This document shows positions 1 through 9,027 of a DNA stretch of 64,000 nucleotides, in pieces; position 1 is the first letter of the stretch, and every line of letters begins with the position of its first letter. Under the pieces are notes generated by a model, which had not been told where the DNA came from, did no database searches, and saw only the letters and a list, made by a program, of their open reading frames with translations. Position numbers and translations under genes: made by a program. The DNA is from Halopseudomonas pelagia (GTDB lineage: Bacteria > Pseudomonadota > Gammaproteobacteria > Pseudomonadales > Pseudomonadaceae): contig NZ_CP033116.1 of the NCBI RefSeq assembly GCF_009497895.1, positions 3,906,001-3,970,000 on the forward strand, given 5' to 3'.

Positions 1-261
1 CGCCTGCAGGGCATTGACCTGAGCAGCTACGACTTCGGCACCGTGTTTGTCGACCCACCACGTGCAGGGCTGGATCCGGCTACGCTGGAGCTGGTCAGGG
101 GCTACCGGCGTATTCTCTATATTTCCTGCAACCCGGAAACCTTGGCCAACAACCTTGCAGTCCTGAACAGTACGCACCGGGTGACGCGGTGCGCGTTGTT
201 TGATCAGTTTCCCTACACACATCATATGGAGTCAGGGGTTTTGCTGGAGCGGCGCGGCTAG
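1..261 (+). CDS. trmA: tRNA (uracil-5-)-methyltransferase TrmA, C-terminal part
   Basis: The reading frame is open from base 1, so the gene starts outside the window; 86 codons are visible before TAG. TrmA makes 5-methyluridine at position 54 of the tRNA T-loop using SAM. The visible part has the VDPPRAGL motif (SAM-MTase motif IV), YISCNPETL, whose Cys is the family's catalytic nucleophile, and FPYTHHME near the end, which carries the likely general-base Glu. The FPYTHHM ending is typical of TrmA rather than RlmC/RlmD. It converges with the GGDEF gene downstream, and no terminator is obvious in the 45 bases between. Confidence 0.95.
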   Translation, partial: RLQGIDLSSYDFGTVFVDPPRAGLDPATLELVRGYRRILYISCNPETLANNLAVLNSTHRVTRCALFDQFPYTHHMESGVLLERRG

Positions 262-306
262 CAGATAAGGCCACTCCCGATGCTACAGCGCATCCGCTCT
301 TTCACC

Positions 307-1392
307 TTAACTGTGACCCTCTGCACTCGGTTTGCTTTTGCGTTCACGCTTCTGCTGGTACATGGCAGTATCGGAGAGTTGTAGCACCTCTTCGGGGTCA
401 AACTGACCCGGTTCTGTGGTAATCACGCCTACACTTGCACCGGCATATTCAATTGTTTCGCCACAGACCTCGTAGCTGCCTCGGGTTACTGATTCCAATT
501 CGTCTCTCAATGCGATACAGGCTTGCTGGTGGTCGTCACCTGAGGACAGGCGAAACAGAACGAATTCATCGCCACCATAGCGTGCGACAGTGTCGGCTTC
601 GGGGCGTTGCTCAACCAGCACACGGGCAATGTGGATCAGGAAGCGGTCACCGGCATCATGTCCGTACCGGTCATTTATCTCCTTGAAACCATCCAGATCG
701 ATAAAAGCAACATGCAACCTTTTTCCGGCATTGTGAGCGTGTTGCAGTTGCTCACTCAGCGATCTCATCAAGGCACGACGATTGGGAATACCCGTGAGAG
801 GATCCGTGAGGGCGTGCCGAGTCAGAATCTGGTTTTCATTGATCAAAATATCGAGCAACTTCTCGCTCTCGATATAACGGGCAATAAGAGAGGAAAAGAG
901 GCTCAGGTAGTGTAGAGACTTTTCAGATACGCTTAGTGGCTGCTCGCTGGCTGCACACAGCGTTCCATACAAGGTGTTGTTGATAAGCCTGATCGGCTCG
1001 CTCAGATATGTGCAAATACCAAGCTCTCTCGCCGCATTAGAGTCGCCCCATACTCCAGGCACATCGCTGGTGTAATGTCGCTCCTCGATAATGGCGCGCC
1101 GACAGAGAGTATCGCCCCACGGCACCGTTAGCCCTTCGGGGATGTTGAGTCGGCGGGTGTTTTTGGCGTATACCACTGTCTGGATGCCTTTTACCTCATC
1201 AATCACCGTGAAGTAAGTAGATTCCAGCCCGGTCATCTCCTCAAGCAGATCCAGCAATGGGCGAACCACCTCTGCCAAACGGCTTGGGAAGGCCGTACTT
1301 TCGGCAAGACGGAGAAGAATCGAGGCTGGAATTTTTTGTGTTGTTTTCATTCTGACTTTCTCGGCCAGGTGGTTGTTCTCAAGTGGTTCCAT
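307..1392 (-). CDS. GAF-GGDEF diguanylate cyclase
   Basis: A 361-residue cytoplasmic protein with no signal peptide or membrane segment. A GAF-like sensor domain (about residues 40-175) is followed by a GGDEF domain (about 195-355). The active-site motif YGGDEF is intact, so it probably makes cyclic-di-GMP from two GTP. The inhibitory I-site (RxxD five residues before GGDEF) is not canonical: the stretch reads PEAD, so product inhibition may be weak. It lies 6 bases after the larger GGDEF-EAL gene, so the two are probably co-transcribed. The start is uncertain: ATG at 1392 lacks a clear ribosome site, whereas ATG at 1350 has a GAGAAAG upstream. Confidence 0.85.
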   Translation of the reverse strand: MEPLENNHLAEKVRMKTTQKIPASILLRLAESTAFPSRLAEVVRPLLDLLEEMTGLESTYFTVIDEVKGIQTVVYAKNTRRLNIPEGLTVPWGDTLCRRAIIEERHYTSDVPGVWGDSNAARELGICTYLSEPIRLINNTLYGTLCAASEQPLSVSEKSLHYLSLFSSLIARYIESEKLLDILINENQILTRHALTDPLTGIPNRRALMRSLSEQLQHAHNAGKRLHVAFIDLDGFKEINDRYGHDAGDRFLIHIARVLVEQRPEADTVARYGGDEFVLFRLSSGDDHQQACIALRDELESVTRGSYEVCGETIEYAGASVGVITTEPGQFDPEEVLQLSDTAMYQQKRERKSKPSAEGHS

Positions 1393-1398
1393 TTTCGG

Positions 1399-4089
1399 TT
1401 AATGACCAATCCCCGGTGACTTACGCATATGCTCTCCCCAAGCCTCAGTAAAAGCACTAGCCGGTAAAGGCCGCCCATGCAGATAACCTTGAGCCTGGTG
1501 GCAGCCCATGCTGGCTAATAGCTCTGCCTGGCCCTGTGTTTCAACACCTTCTGCAATAGTACCCATGCCGAGGGCAACCGCCATCGCGATAATAGTCTGA
1601 ACAATCACCTGATCATGATGACTGGTTAAAATGTCTCTCACGAAAGAGATATCGATTTTCAACGTATCTGCTGAAAAGCGCCGCAAGTATGAAAGAGACG
1701 AATAGCCTGTTCCAAAATCATCAATCGAAAGGGAGAAACCGCTGTTGTGCAATGTTTGGGTTATGCCTATAGCCTGCTCCGGATCACGCATGAAGTCGCT
1801 TTCAGTCAGTTCCAGGCCAATTGCCGAAGGCGGAACCGTAGCTAAAAGGCTGGTGATATGACTCGCCAAATCAGGATCAGCAAACTGCTGCGCTGAAATA
1901 TTAATGGAAAGACGCCCCGGCAGAGTGAATCCAATTTGCCGCCAGGCCAGCAACTGTCTGGCAACCTCGCTCAACACCCATGTACCCAAACGGCGAATCA
2001 AACCACGTCTCTCGGCCAGAGGAATGAATTCCGCCGGGCTCACCCAGCCCCACTCATCATCATGCCAGCGGCACAGCGCTTCGGCGCCAATCAGACGACC
2101 GCTAGGCAGGTCAACTTGGGGCTGGTAATACAACAGGAGCTCGCCTCGGTCCAAAGCCTTGGTAAGGCGCTCGGCCATCTGCTGATCACGCATCAAAGCT
2201 TGCGTCATTGCCGGGTCGTAAAGGGAGATGGCTTCCTCTTTCTGCTTTGCATGGTAAAGCGCGATACTGGCAGCCTGAAACAGCTCACCAGGCGTTACCG
2301 CATCTTGGGGATAGATAGCTGATCCAACGCTTACCTCTAGTGAAAATGAACGATGATCAACTTTTACAGGCTTATTGATAAGCTCGCGCAGCTTTTGGAT
2401 CAGCGTGCCCAGCTCGCTCGTTTGCATGCCGGGAATGAGCACCGCGAACTCATCACCGGATAGCCGCGCCATTACTTCCTGTGGGTTCGCAGCTCGCCGC
2501 AAACGCCCCGCAACCGCGCTGAGCAACTGGTCGCCGATCGAGTGGCCATGAGTATCATTAATCTCCTTGAAGCGCCTTATATCCAACAACAGCAATACAA
2601 GTGTGTGCTGATCTCGTTCCGCATCGCGGCGCAGCCGAGTCAGGTTCTCCATGAAGTTAGCGCGATTGGGCAAACCTGTGGTGCTGTCGATATAGGCTAG
2701 TTGATGCATGCGTTGGTGGTCGCGACGCCGCTCCAGCTCGGCGGCGGCCCCTGTCGAGAGAATGCGCAGTACAGAGGTTCCAAAGGTGCTCGCGGGCAAC
2801 CCGCCATAATACATGACCATGATCACGCCAATGGGCTCGCCAAGCGCATTGTCAAGCCGGCGCCCAATCCACGAACCCGCTTCCTGGGTAAGACCCGGTA
2901 TCATCACCGACGCATCCTGATTCACGGTGCACTCCTGCTCATCAATAATAATCTCGCAGAAAGTACCGGCCGGATCGAAACTGACGTCAACAAGGGGCTG
3001 TCCCTGGGAAATCAGGCTCACCGTGCGGATCATTTGGACTGTTGGTTCCTGCAACAGGTCATGTTCTGTCGATAGCGTATCCAGCTGCGCAATAAAGCCC
3101 GCGTCCGCTCCCAGAATCTTTGTGAGACTACTCAATAGCTGATTAAAATAATCATCGCCAAGACGGCTGGTAACGGTAGAGGCAATCTGAATCACCGCAT
3201 CCTGAACACGCTGAGCCTCATACTGCTCGGTGATATCGGTAATAAAGCCCTCAAGGTAAAGGACCTCATCCTTATCATCGAATACAACCTGACCATTCTC
3301 CTGAACCCACCGCATTCCGCCACCAAGCGGTAAAAGGCGGTATATCAGTGAAAAGGATGCCTTGCTTTCAACAGCCGCCTGAATCCCATCGAACACACGC
3401 TGGCGATCATCAGAGTGAATAAGGTCAATAAACGTCTGCGAGGAGTTATTACGCAGCTGATCTGCTCGGTAACCAGTAAGAGCGGTGACGCCGTCACTTA
3501 CGATCAGCATGGTCCAAGCAGCATCGTTAAGGCAGCGGTAAGCCATGCCGGGCAGATGATTGAGCAATGTTTGAAGCCGGCGCTCGCTCTCCTTTGCCGC
3601 TAGCTCCGCCTGAAGCCGTCCAATTTCAGCACCCACCTGGAGTGCGGCAATACGAAGAACCTCCTCTTCAAAACGCGCAAACTGCATCGGGGTGTTTTTC
3701 ATTACCGCCAAAAGGCCTTGCGACGCGCCAGTAGCATCTTGGAGCGGCAACCCCAAGTAGCTCTGCGCGCCCAATTCATTCAGCAGTGCATCCTGCGGGA
3801 ACAGAGTTTGTAAATCAGAGGGGTATATACACGTCTGTTGCCCAATAACCGTTTCGCAAGGTGTGCCTGCCAACGGGTAACTTATATTGTCAGCGAGGGC
3901 GCCGGCGGACCACACAGCCAGGGTCTGCACCTCATCTGACGAAACAATACGCGCCAGCACAACGTGGTCAACCTCTAGAATAGCCGCCAGACGCTGAACA
4001 AACCGGCCATAAAAATCAACTCCCCCACTGTGCGCGAGGCTTTCGGCTAGCTGATGAAAAGCGGATTCAGCTTTGTTGTCGCTGGGCAT
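1399..4089 (-). CDS. GAF-PAS-GAF-GGDEF-EAL sensor protein (c-di-GMP turnover)
   Basis: An 896-residue soluble protein. Order of domains: GAF (about 20-165), PAS with C-terminal PAC (about 170-290), second GAF (about 295-460), GGDEF (about 465-625), EAL (about 640-885). The GGDEF signature is changed to LSGDEF. The EAL domain has the full set of catalytic motifs: EALCRW, ELTESDFM, the loop-6 motif DDFGTGYSS, LKIDISF, and AEGVET. The likely net activity is therefore phosphodiesterase, with the GGDEF domain regulatory or weakly active. ATG at 4089 has a GAGTGAGGAT ribosome site. It lies downstream of pilE on the same strand and upstream of the GAF-GGDEF gene. Confidence 0.87.
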   Translation of the reverse strand: MPSDNKAESAFHQLAESLAHSGGVDFYGRFVQRLAAILEVDHVVLARIVSSDEVQTLAVWSAGALADNISYPLAGTPCETVIGQQTCIYPSDLQTLFPQDALLNELGAQSYLGLPLQDATGASQGLLAVMKNTPMQFARFEEEVLRIAALQVGAEIGRLQAELAAKESERRLQTLLNHLPGMAYRCLNDAAWTMLIVSDGVTALTGYRADQLRNNSSQTFIDLIHSDDRQRVFDGIQAAVESKASFSLIYRLLPLGGGMRWVQENGQVVFDDKDEVLYLEGFITDITEQYEAQRVQDAVIQIASTVTSRLGDDYFNQLLSSLTKILGADAGFIAQLDTLSTEHDLLQEPTVQMIRTVSLISQGQPLVDVSFDPAGTFCEIIIDEQECTVNQDASVMIPGLTQEAGSWIGRRLDNALGEPIGVIMVMYYGGLPASTFGTSVLRILSTGAAAELERRRDHQRMHQLAYIDSTTGLPNRANFMENLTRLRRDAERDQHTLVLLLLDIRRFKEINDTHGHSIGDQLLSAVAGRLRRAANPQEVMARLSGDEFAVLIPGMQTSELGTLIQKLRELINKPVKVDHRSFSLEVSVGSAIYPQDAVTPGELFQAASIALYHAKQKEEAISLYDPAMTQALMRDQQMAERLTKALDRGELLLYYQPQVDLPSGRLIGAEALCRWHDDEWGWVSPAEFIPLAERRGLIRRLGTWVLSEVARQLLAWRQIGFTLPGRLSINISAQQFADPDLASHITSLLATVPPSAIGLELTESDFMRDPEQAIGITQTLHNSGFSLSIDDFGTGYSSLSYLRRFSADTLKIDISFVRDILTSHHDQVIVQTIIAMAVALGMGTIAEGVETQGQAELLASMGCHQAQGYLHGRPLPASAFTEAWGEHMRKSPGIGH

Positions 4090-4168
4090 ATCCTCACTCC
4101 CGGCTGTTTTCTTATATCAATATGCAGCCCTAACCTGGAGTCGTCCATCTGTTTTGGTAGCATGAGCA

Positions 4169-4210
4169 GCGTAACGTCACTCCCTGTTGTTTCAGGGAGT
4201 GACGTTACGC
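4169..4210. repeat. Perfect 18-bp inverted repeat with 6-base loop
   Basis: The left arm at 4169-4186 is exactly complementary to 4193-4210, with loop TTGTTT. It sits between pilE and the GGDEF-EAL gene, both minus strand. There is no U-tract on either side, so a standard intrinsic terminator is doubtful. It could stop transcription by structure alone, stabilise the 3' end of pil mRNA, or bind a protein. No second copy was noticed in the window. Confidence 0.8.
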
Positions 4211-4287
4211 AAAAGCAATTAGCACATGCCGCTTTATCTGTTTGTAGTAAACAGGCTGCGATCTCACATCTCCTCCAGCCAAGTGAG

Positions 4288-4713
4288 TTACCAACAGGAT
4301 TCCGCAGAAGCGCTCTTTGCTCCGGTGTGCGTTAACCCCAAATCACCACACTCATCGCCGGCTTGCGCGGAACCGGCAACCACCTCTGCCGTTAGCGAGT
4401 AGGTATTTTGGGCCAAATCACCTAGGGCAAAGGTGTAACGGCTTTCCATATTGGATTCAGTGGTGCAGTCCAAGGTTGGATCAGCATCTACATACGTAAG
4501 GTTGGTGCTGTAATAACGCTCCATAAACTGCGCATGTTCCGCCAGACAGGCTTTGGCACTGTCACGATATGTCCGCATCACGTACTGCTGGTAAGCAGGA
4601 AAGGCGATGGACGCAAGTATGCCTATCACTACCACCACAATCATCACCTCAATCAAGGTAAAGCCTGATTGGGCATTGCGGCGGGTGCTGCTTAACTTCA
4701 TCATAAGCTTCAT
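4288..4713 (-). CDS. pilE: Minor type IV pilin PilE
   Basis: A 141-residue prepilin from the ATG at 4713. A short leader ends in QSG, followed by FTLIEVMIVVVVIGILASIAFP, the class III signal cut by PilD with Glu at +5 of the mature protein. The rest is a short globular domain with a C-terminal Cys pair (about DECG ... ESCW), the usual pilin disulfide loop. It is the last gene of the minor-pilin operon, starting 1 base after the pilY1 stop. PilE joins the minor-pilin complex at the pilus tip and primes assembly. A TTG four codons earlier (4725) is possible, but the ATG with GGAAA upstream is preferred. P. aeruginosa has pilY2 between pilY1 and pilE; here there is no room for it. Confidence 0.9.
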   Translation of the reverse strand: MKLMMKLSSTRRNAQSGFTLIEVMIVVVVIGILASIAFPAYQQYVMRTYRDSAKACLAEHAQFMERYYSTNLTYVDADPTLDCTTESNMESRYTFALGDLAQNTYSLTAEVVAGSAQAGDECGDLGLTHTGAKSASAESCW

Positions 4714-4714
4714 G

Positions 4715-7700
4715 TCAGTTTCCAATATTGATCAGCTCGCGCCAAGACGTCCTGGTGGAACCCTGATCGCCTCCCGGATTGGGCTCAGATATGGGCGGCT
4801 CCCCGCCATAAGGACTAATGATATCTAAACCACCCATTGACGAAGGATTGCTAATACCTCCATCAAAGACTCTACCTGATACGACCGTCATCACGCCGTC
4901 GATATCGATCATATCTAAGACACTGAAGGCACGATCCCGATTCAAGTCAAAAAAAGTGTCGGATAATCTAGCACCAGTGAAAGGCTCAATAGCCATGAGC
5001 ACACCACGGCCAGTGGGCGCGCAAGGATCGCTAGCGTCGGGAATACGGGAGTTGCCAAGCAAGGCACCGCCTCGGAACTCGTTAGGAGTTACCATCCTCT
5101 CACCGATCGCCGTCCTGGAACCGTTCTGCGCAACCTGATACAAGTCAATAAACCACCCACGCTTTCCACTGAGTTCCTCACGAGTTCCTTCTTCGATGAC
5201 CCGTGCTGTTTCATCGGTGGAAAACGGGACCTCCAATAATATCCGACGCTCGAGCAGATCGCTGGCATCATCGCCCCTTCTGACCGTCGCTGTGGTAGTA
5301 AGACCATTGTCGTTAATGCCATACCAGGTTTGCACCTGACGATCTGCAAGATCGGCATTATTGAGATACTGCCCCGTACCAAAAAATAGCCAGACTTCAT
5401 TGCTAAAGGGAGACCGACCGGCCAACGGTGCAGAGGTTATCGGCTGAGGGTCATTATTAGGATCAAGCGCGCGGAAAAGCTTTACTACGGTTGGGTTACT
5501 CCTATCCAGCCGAGTAACCTTCCAGAGATTGCCTTGAAGGTCGCCCGCATAAATGGTGTCCGTAATACCGTCGCCACTACTGTCCCAAGCCCTGACTGCA
5601 GATAGCCCATTATTAACCTCAGTAGACATATTAGTGGTCTTAACATCACCACTGAACAGATTGAGACTAATCAACGATGCCCTTCCTGAGTCGCTGTTGG
5701 GCCCATTACCCAACAATAATGACCAGTCACCATTGCCTGTCTGAGCGATCACAGGCCTACCGAGATTATTCCCTAACTGTGGAATATCTACAGAGTTCTT
5801 CTCCCATAGAAAAGTGACCTCGGACGGATTAGTCACATCCAGTGCAAAAATAGCGTTACGGGTGCCCGTCCTAGCTTTGTTAACGCCCCCAGCTCCGAGG
5901 GTACCCACGAGAACAGTGCGCCAACTCTGACTTTCACCATCATATGCATCGGTCACAGCAATTTCACCATCGACAAAATAACGGTGGTCATATGCAGGAC
6001 TCGCTAACTCACCCATGCCATTTTCAATGACCGTACGAGGAACATAAGCAAAAGTCTCGACCCCACTCGCATCTTGTCCAATAGTGGCATTAAATCCATG
6101 CAGCATTCCGTCATTGCTTCCTACGTAGACGGTGGGAGCTCTGTTCAAACTACTAGCCCAACTAGCATAACTGTCGGAGCCATTAAATGATCGGGTGCCA
6201 AAACGCCCAGGGACAGGATTACCCACGAATATTGGTTGAGAATTGACCATATCTCCCAAAGCACTTTGACGCACTCTCAAGCCAGTAGCATTGTTTTCTG
6301 CCGCTCGGTCACCCCGCAGGTAGTTAACAATCTGTGCAACGCTGACGCTGGCACTGGTACCGCTATCGACCTTCAAAGCGTTGGTCAACGTTGTGTTGTT
6401 GATGCCGCCAGTATCGGTACTAAAATTGACGTAAGAGCTCCCATCCCATGTTTTGATATTACGATTGGCAGGAGTTGGGAGTCTGGAAGATGCAGACCAG
6501 ACGGGGCTCGCACTCACCTCACCGGTATCTGGGTCTAGCGTAAATGCGTTCAACTCCCCCGACCATGCGGCACTATTGAACACCGTCTGGTAAGCAGCAG
6601 ATCCTGCTTCAAGCTTTCTGGAGTTGAGCGCTACTGATGAGCTACTGCCTGCTTGTTGTGACCGAATATCGGTAAAAGCTTGGGTAAGCCCATCAACCAT
6701 ATCCTGAGCATTTGCAACGACGTAAAAATTATCAGGCCGCTTATATCCTGAAGAATTAAGTGTTTCCCCGTTGGTGTACCACATGTTTTCCTCAATAGGA
6801 TCGCTATCGGGGTTGAACTCTTCAGGAACCTTCAGTCCACCGTATTTGGCAGCAAGCCAGTATTGATTCGATGTTCTTGCTTTTAGATCTCCTCCCTCAA
6901 GAATATCGATCCAATAGGTGGCAGCCGTTTGTTTACCTTCCATATCAGGCCGCATATCTTTTGTATTTGCATCAAATGCCAAGCCGGCGATCAATGCTGA
7001 GCGGCCGCCAGTAATATTCAGCCCACCTTCCAGACTGCTAATTCTTGAAACCCGTGTTGCGACATCAACCGTATCATCTGCCTTTGGAACGCGAGTATCA
7101 GGATGAGTGTTAGTATCACCAATACCCAAGAAAAAGTTCTTCTGGCATGCGAACTGAATAGGATCATCTGCTTCACTTGAGGACCAGTTTATAATTGGCA
7201 AACCACCGACCAGCTGATTCAAAGCAGTACCGCTTTGCGAGATATTTATATATTCAGATCGATTGGGCAGACCACGCATGTAACGATAAGCAGTGTAAAA
7301 AAGCTCACTTACGTTATCATATCGCTTGAATAATGTACCAGGCACGATCAGGCCGCTGTTATTGATATAGCTAATCACGCCACTATGGTTGATTGGTGTT
7401 AGCCCCGGATACCTTGAAGTAGTAGCGCTTGCATCTAGCGGGTCTGGATTCTGTACAAAAACACCGGTATCTGCGCTCCACTCTGCATTAGAATTATTAA
7501 CAGCAAGATTTTGATCGCTAATCTTTTCAGGTCCCACGTACTTCATACGGGCGTGCATGATCCCACCGTCACGATTAGGATTAGGCGACGAATTATCGTT
7601 TAAATATCCAAATGCACTATATCGTACGTTATCCGCATTATCTTGTATTAATCCTTCAGGTTTATAATTATTCCCGTACTTTTTACAGTTAGCCTCTAAC

Positions 7701-8437
7701 ATACCTGCAACACAAACCTTAACTCTAACGGACACCTCATAAACCACGTTCGGCAAAAAGTTCGTTCCGTTATGATGTATCGCAGGATTGTAAGCTACAC
7801 GATTAGCGCTATTAAGATCAGCGCTACCAGTAAAACGCATGACGTTACCCATGCGGGTATTGGCAACGCCAATGCGAGTATTAACTGCAGACCACGCTGA
7901 CCCCGGAATTGGGGTCGAGGCCACAAGACCAGAGTTAATGTTCGCGTCTGGATAATTACTACTACTATTACCTTGACCAGTCTGGACTCCCTTTTCAAGC
8001 CACGTTTCGGTCGTCGTATCTAAGCGCCTGTACCCCCCCGTCAAAATATGGCGAAAAATATCAATTGATTGCATGGTAGCCCAATTTAGATATTTACCAC
8101 TCCATTCATCTGTTTGACTACAGTTTGAGGCGACGCGCGAGGGGTAAAAATGTCTATTAGCCTCCGTATCACTATATCTGTATTTGTAGCATTTGCCGCT
8201 ATCGAAATAGCCTACGTACTCACCAGCACTAGCATAGGCACCTTTATACGCCCGAGTTACCATAGTAGGAAACTCGAATGACCCAATAATCGACATATTG
8301 GCTGCAACGGGCTGCGCCACTAACAGCGGTTGCTGCTCTATATCTACGCTGGCGTAGGCCGAACTGCTTGCCAATAGGAACGATGCCAAAAAGGAGCCAC
8401 TGCTTGAAAGCAAGCGCTTGGGCATTAAGAGGGTCAT
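4715..8437 (-). CDS. pilY1: Type IV pilus tip adhesin / mechanosensor PilY1
   Basis: A 1240-residue protein. The ATG at 8437 has an AAAGGAG site 8 bases upstream, and a signal peptide ends near SSAYA. The N-terminal half is variable. The C-terminal half matches the PilY1 beta-propeller: VYVGSNDGMLHGF, and a calcium loop of the form DxSGDGxTDxxYxGD near residue 950, in line with calcium-dependent control of pilus extension and retraction. Two RGD tripeptides occur, at about 708 (YLRGDR) and 1054. P. aeruginosa PilY1 also has an RGD reported to bind integrin. The gene is visibly AT-richer than its neighbours, above all in the N-terminal half (about 7000-8300). It is in the minor-pilin operon, 23 bases after pilX. 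Confidence 0.95.
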   Translation of the reverse strand: MTLLMPKRLLSSSGSFLASFLLASSSAYASVDIEQQPLLVAQPVAANMSIIGSFEFPTMVTRAYKGAYASAGEYVGYFDSGKCYKYRYSDTEANRHFYPSRVASNCSQTDEWSGKYLNWATMQSIDIFRHILTGGYRRLDTTTETWLEKGVQTGQGNSSSNYPDANINSGLVASTPIPGSAWSAVNTRIGVANTRMGNVMRFTGSADLNSANRVAYNPAIHHNGTNFLPNVVYEVSVRVKVCVAGMLEANCKKYGNNYKPEGLIQDNADNVRYSAFGYLNDNSSPNPNRDGGIMHARMKYVGPEKISDQNLAVNNSNAEWSADTGVFVQNPDPLDASATTSRYPGLTPINHSGVISYINNSGLIVPGTLFKRYDNVSELFYTAYRYMRGLPNRSEYINISQSGTALNQLVGGLPIINWSSSEADDPIQFACQKNFFLGIGDTNTHPDTRVPKADDTVDVATRVSRISSLEGGLNITGGRSALIAGLAFDANTKDMRPDMEGKQTAATYWIDILEGGDLKARTSNQYWLAAKYGGLKVPEEFNPDSDPIEENMWYTNGETLNSSGYKRPDNFYVVANAQDMVDGLTQAFTDIRSQQAGSSSSVALNSRKLEAGSAAYQTVFNSAAWSGELNAFTLDPDTGEVSASPVWSASSRLPTPANRNIKTWDGSSYVNFSTDTGGINNTTLTNALKVDSGTSASVSVAQIVNYLRGDRAAENNATGLRVRQSALGDMVNSQPIFVGNPVPGRFGTRSFNGSDSYASWASSLNRAPTVYVGSNDGMLHGFNATIGQDASGVETFAYVPRTVIENGMGELASPAYDHRYFVDGEIAVTDAYDGESQSWRTVLVGTLGAGGVNKARTGTRNAIFALDVTNPSEVTFLWEKNSVDIPQLGNNLGRPVIAQTGNGDWSLLLGNGPNSDSGRASLISLNLFSGDVKTTNMSTEVNNGLSAVRAWDSSGDGITDTIYAGDLQGNLWKVTRLDRSNPTVVKLFRALDPNNDPQPITSAPLAGRSPFSNEVWLFFGTGQYLNNADLADRQVQTWYGINDNGLTTTATVRRGDDASDLLERRILLEVPFSTDETARVIEEGTREELSGKRGWFIDLYQVAQNGSRTAIGERMVTPNEFRGGALLGNSRIPDASDPCAPTGRGVLMAIEPFTGARLSDTFFDLNRDRAFSVLDMIDIDGVMTVVSGRVFDGGISNPSSMGGLDIISPYGGEPPISEPNPGGDQGSTRTSWRELINIGN

Positions 8438-8460
8438 GTCAACTACTCCTTTTAGAACCG

Positions 8461-9027
8461 TCACAGGGTTTGGTTCACGGTAATCTGCAGCGCTACGACC
8501 GAACGCCCATTCTCAGACGGCACGCCGCTGCGAGCCGTGATTCTAAACTGCGTCATCTGGCTACCACCACCGCCTGGTGCTCCATACATAGAATCATTGG
8601 CACTATCGCTACCGACGAAGTCAAATGCATCTATACTCCCCATTTTTTCGATATAGTACTGGGGGGTGGAGTCCAGTAGCGTGTCGTTGACCAAATAAGA
8701 GCTATCTACGTCGAACCAACCACTGGAGTCGGAGAAGCTAAATGTATTAGCTGGCATAGAGGGACAGAACCTGTTGGCCGGGGGGATAAAAGTGCAATCA
8801 ACACCCAGCGTCTGATTTGCTTCCAACTCAGCTTCTGCCATCCTCAAAGCCGACTCTGCAGCCTGATATGCAATCGAACGGTCAAACATGTTCGAACTCA
8901 TTTTCTCATTTAATGTGGTACCACGAATCGAAGCTAATCCGATCAACGTGGATATAAGTAGCATGATCAATGCCACTAACAAAGCAGCACCTTTTTGATG
9001 TCTATCACAACCATTTGATTTATTCAT
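8461..9027 (-). CDS. pilX: Type IV pilus assembly protein PilX
   Basis: 188 residues. The N-terminus QKGAALLVALIMLL is the atypical prepilin signal of the PilX family (Ala-Ala-Leu in place of the usual FTLIE), followed by a hydrophobic helix and the conserved EKMSSNMFDR...AYQAAESALR segment. PilX is a minor pilin that works with PilV and PilW to connect PilY1 to the pilus tip. The 5' end overlaps the pilW stop by 4 bases, so translation is probably coupled. Confidence 0.92.
   Translation of the reverse strand: MNKSNGCDRHQKGAALLVALIMLLISTLIGLASIRGTTLNEKMSSNMFDRSIAYQAAESALRMAEAELEANQTLGVDCTFIPPANRFCPSMPANTFSFSDSSGWFDVDSSYLVNDTLLDSTPQYYIEKMGSIDAFDFVGSDSANDSMYGAPGGGGSQMTQFRITARSGVPSENGRSVVALQITVNQTL

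Noticed and set aside
4715..8437. Frameshift or decay in pilY1 suggested by its odd base composition
   Set aside because: The frame is intact over 1240 codons with all C-terminal motifs.
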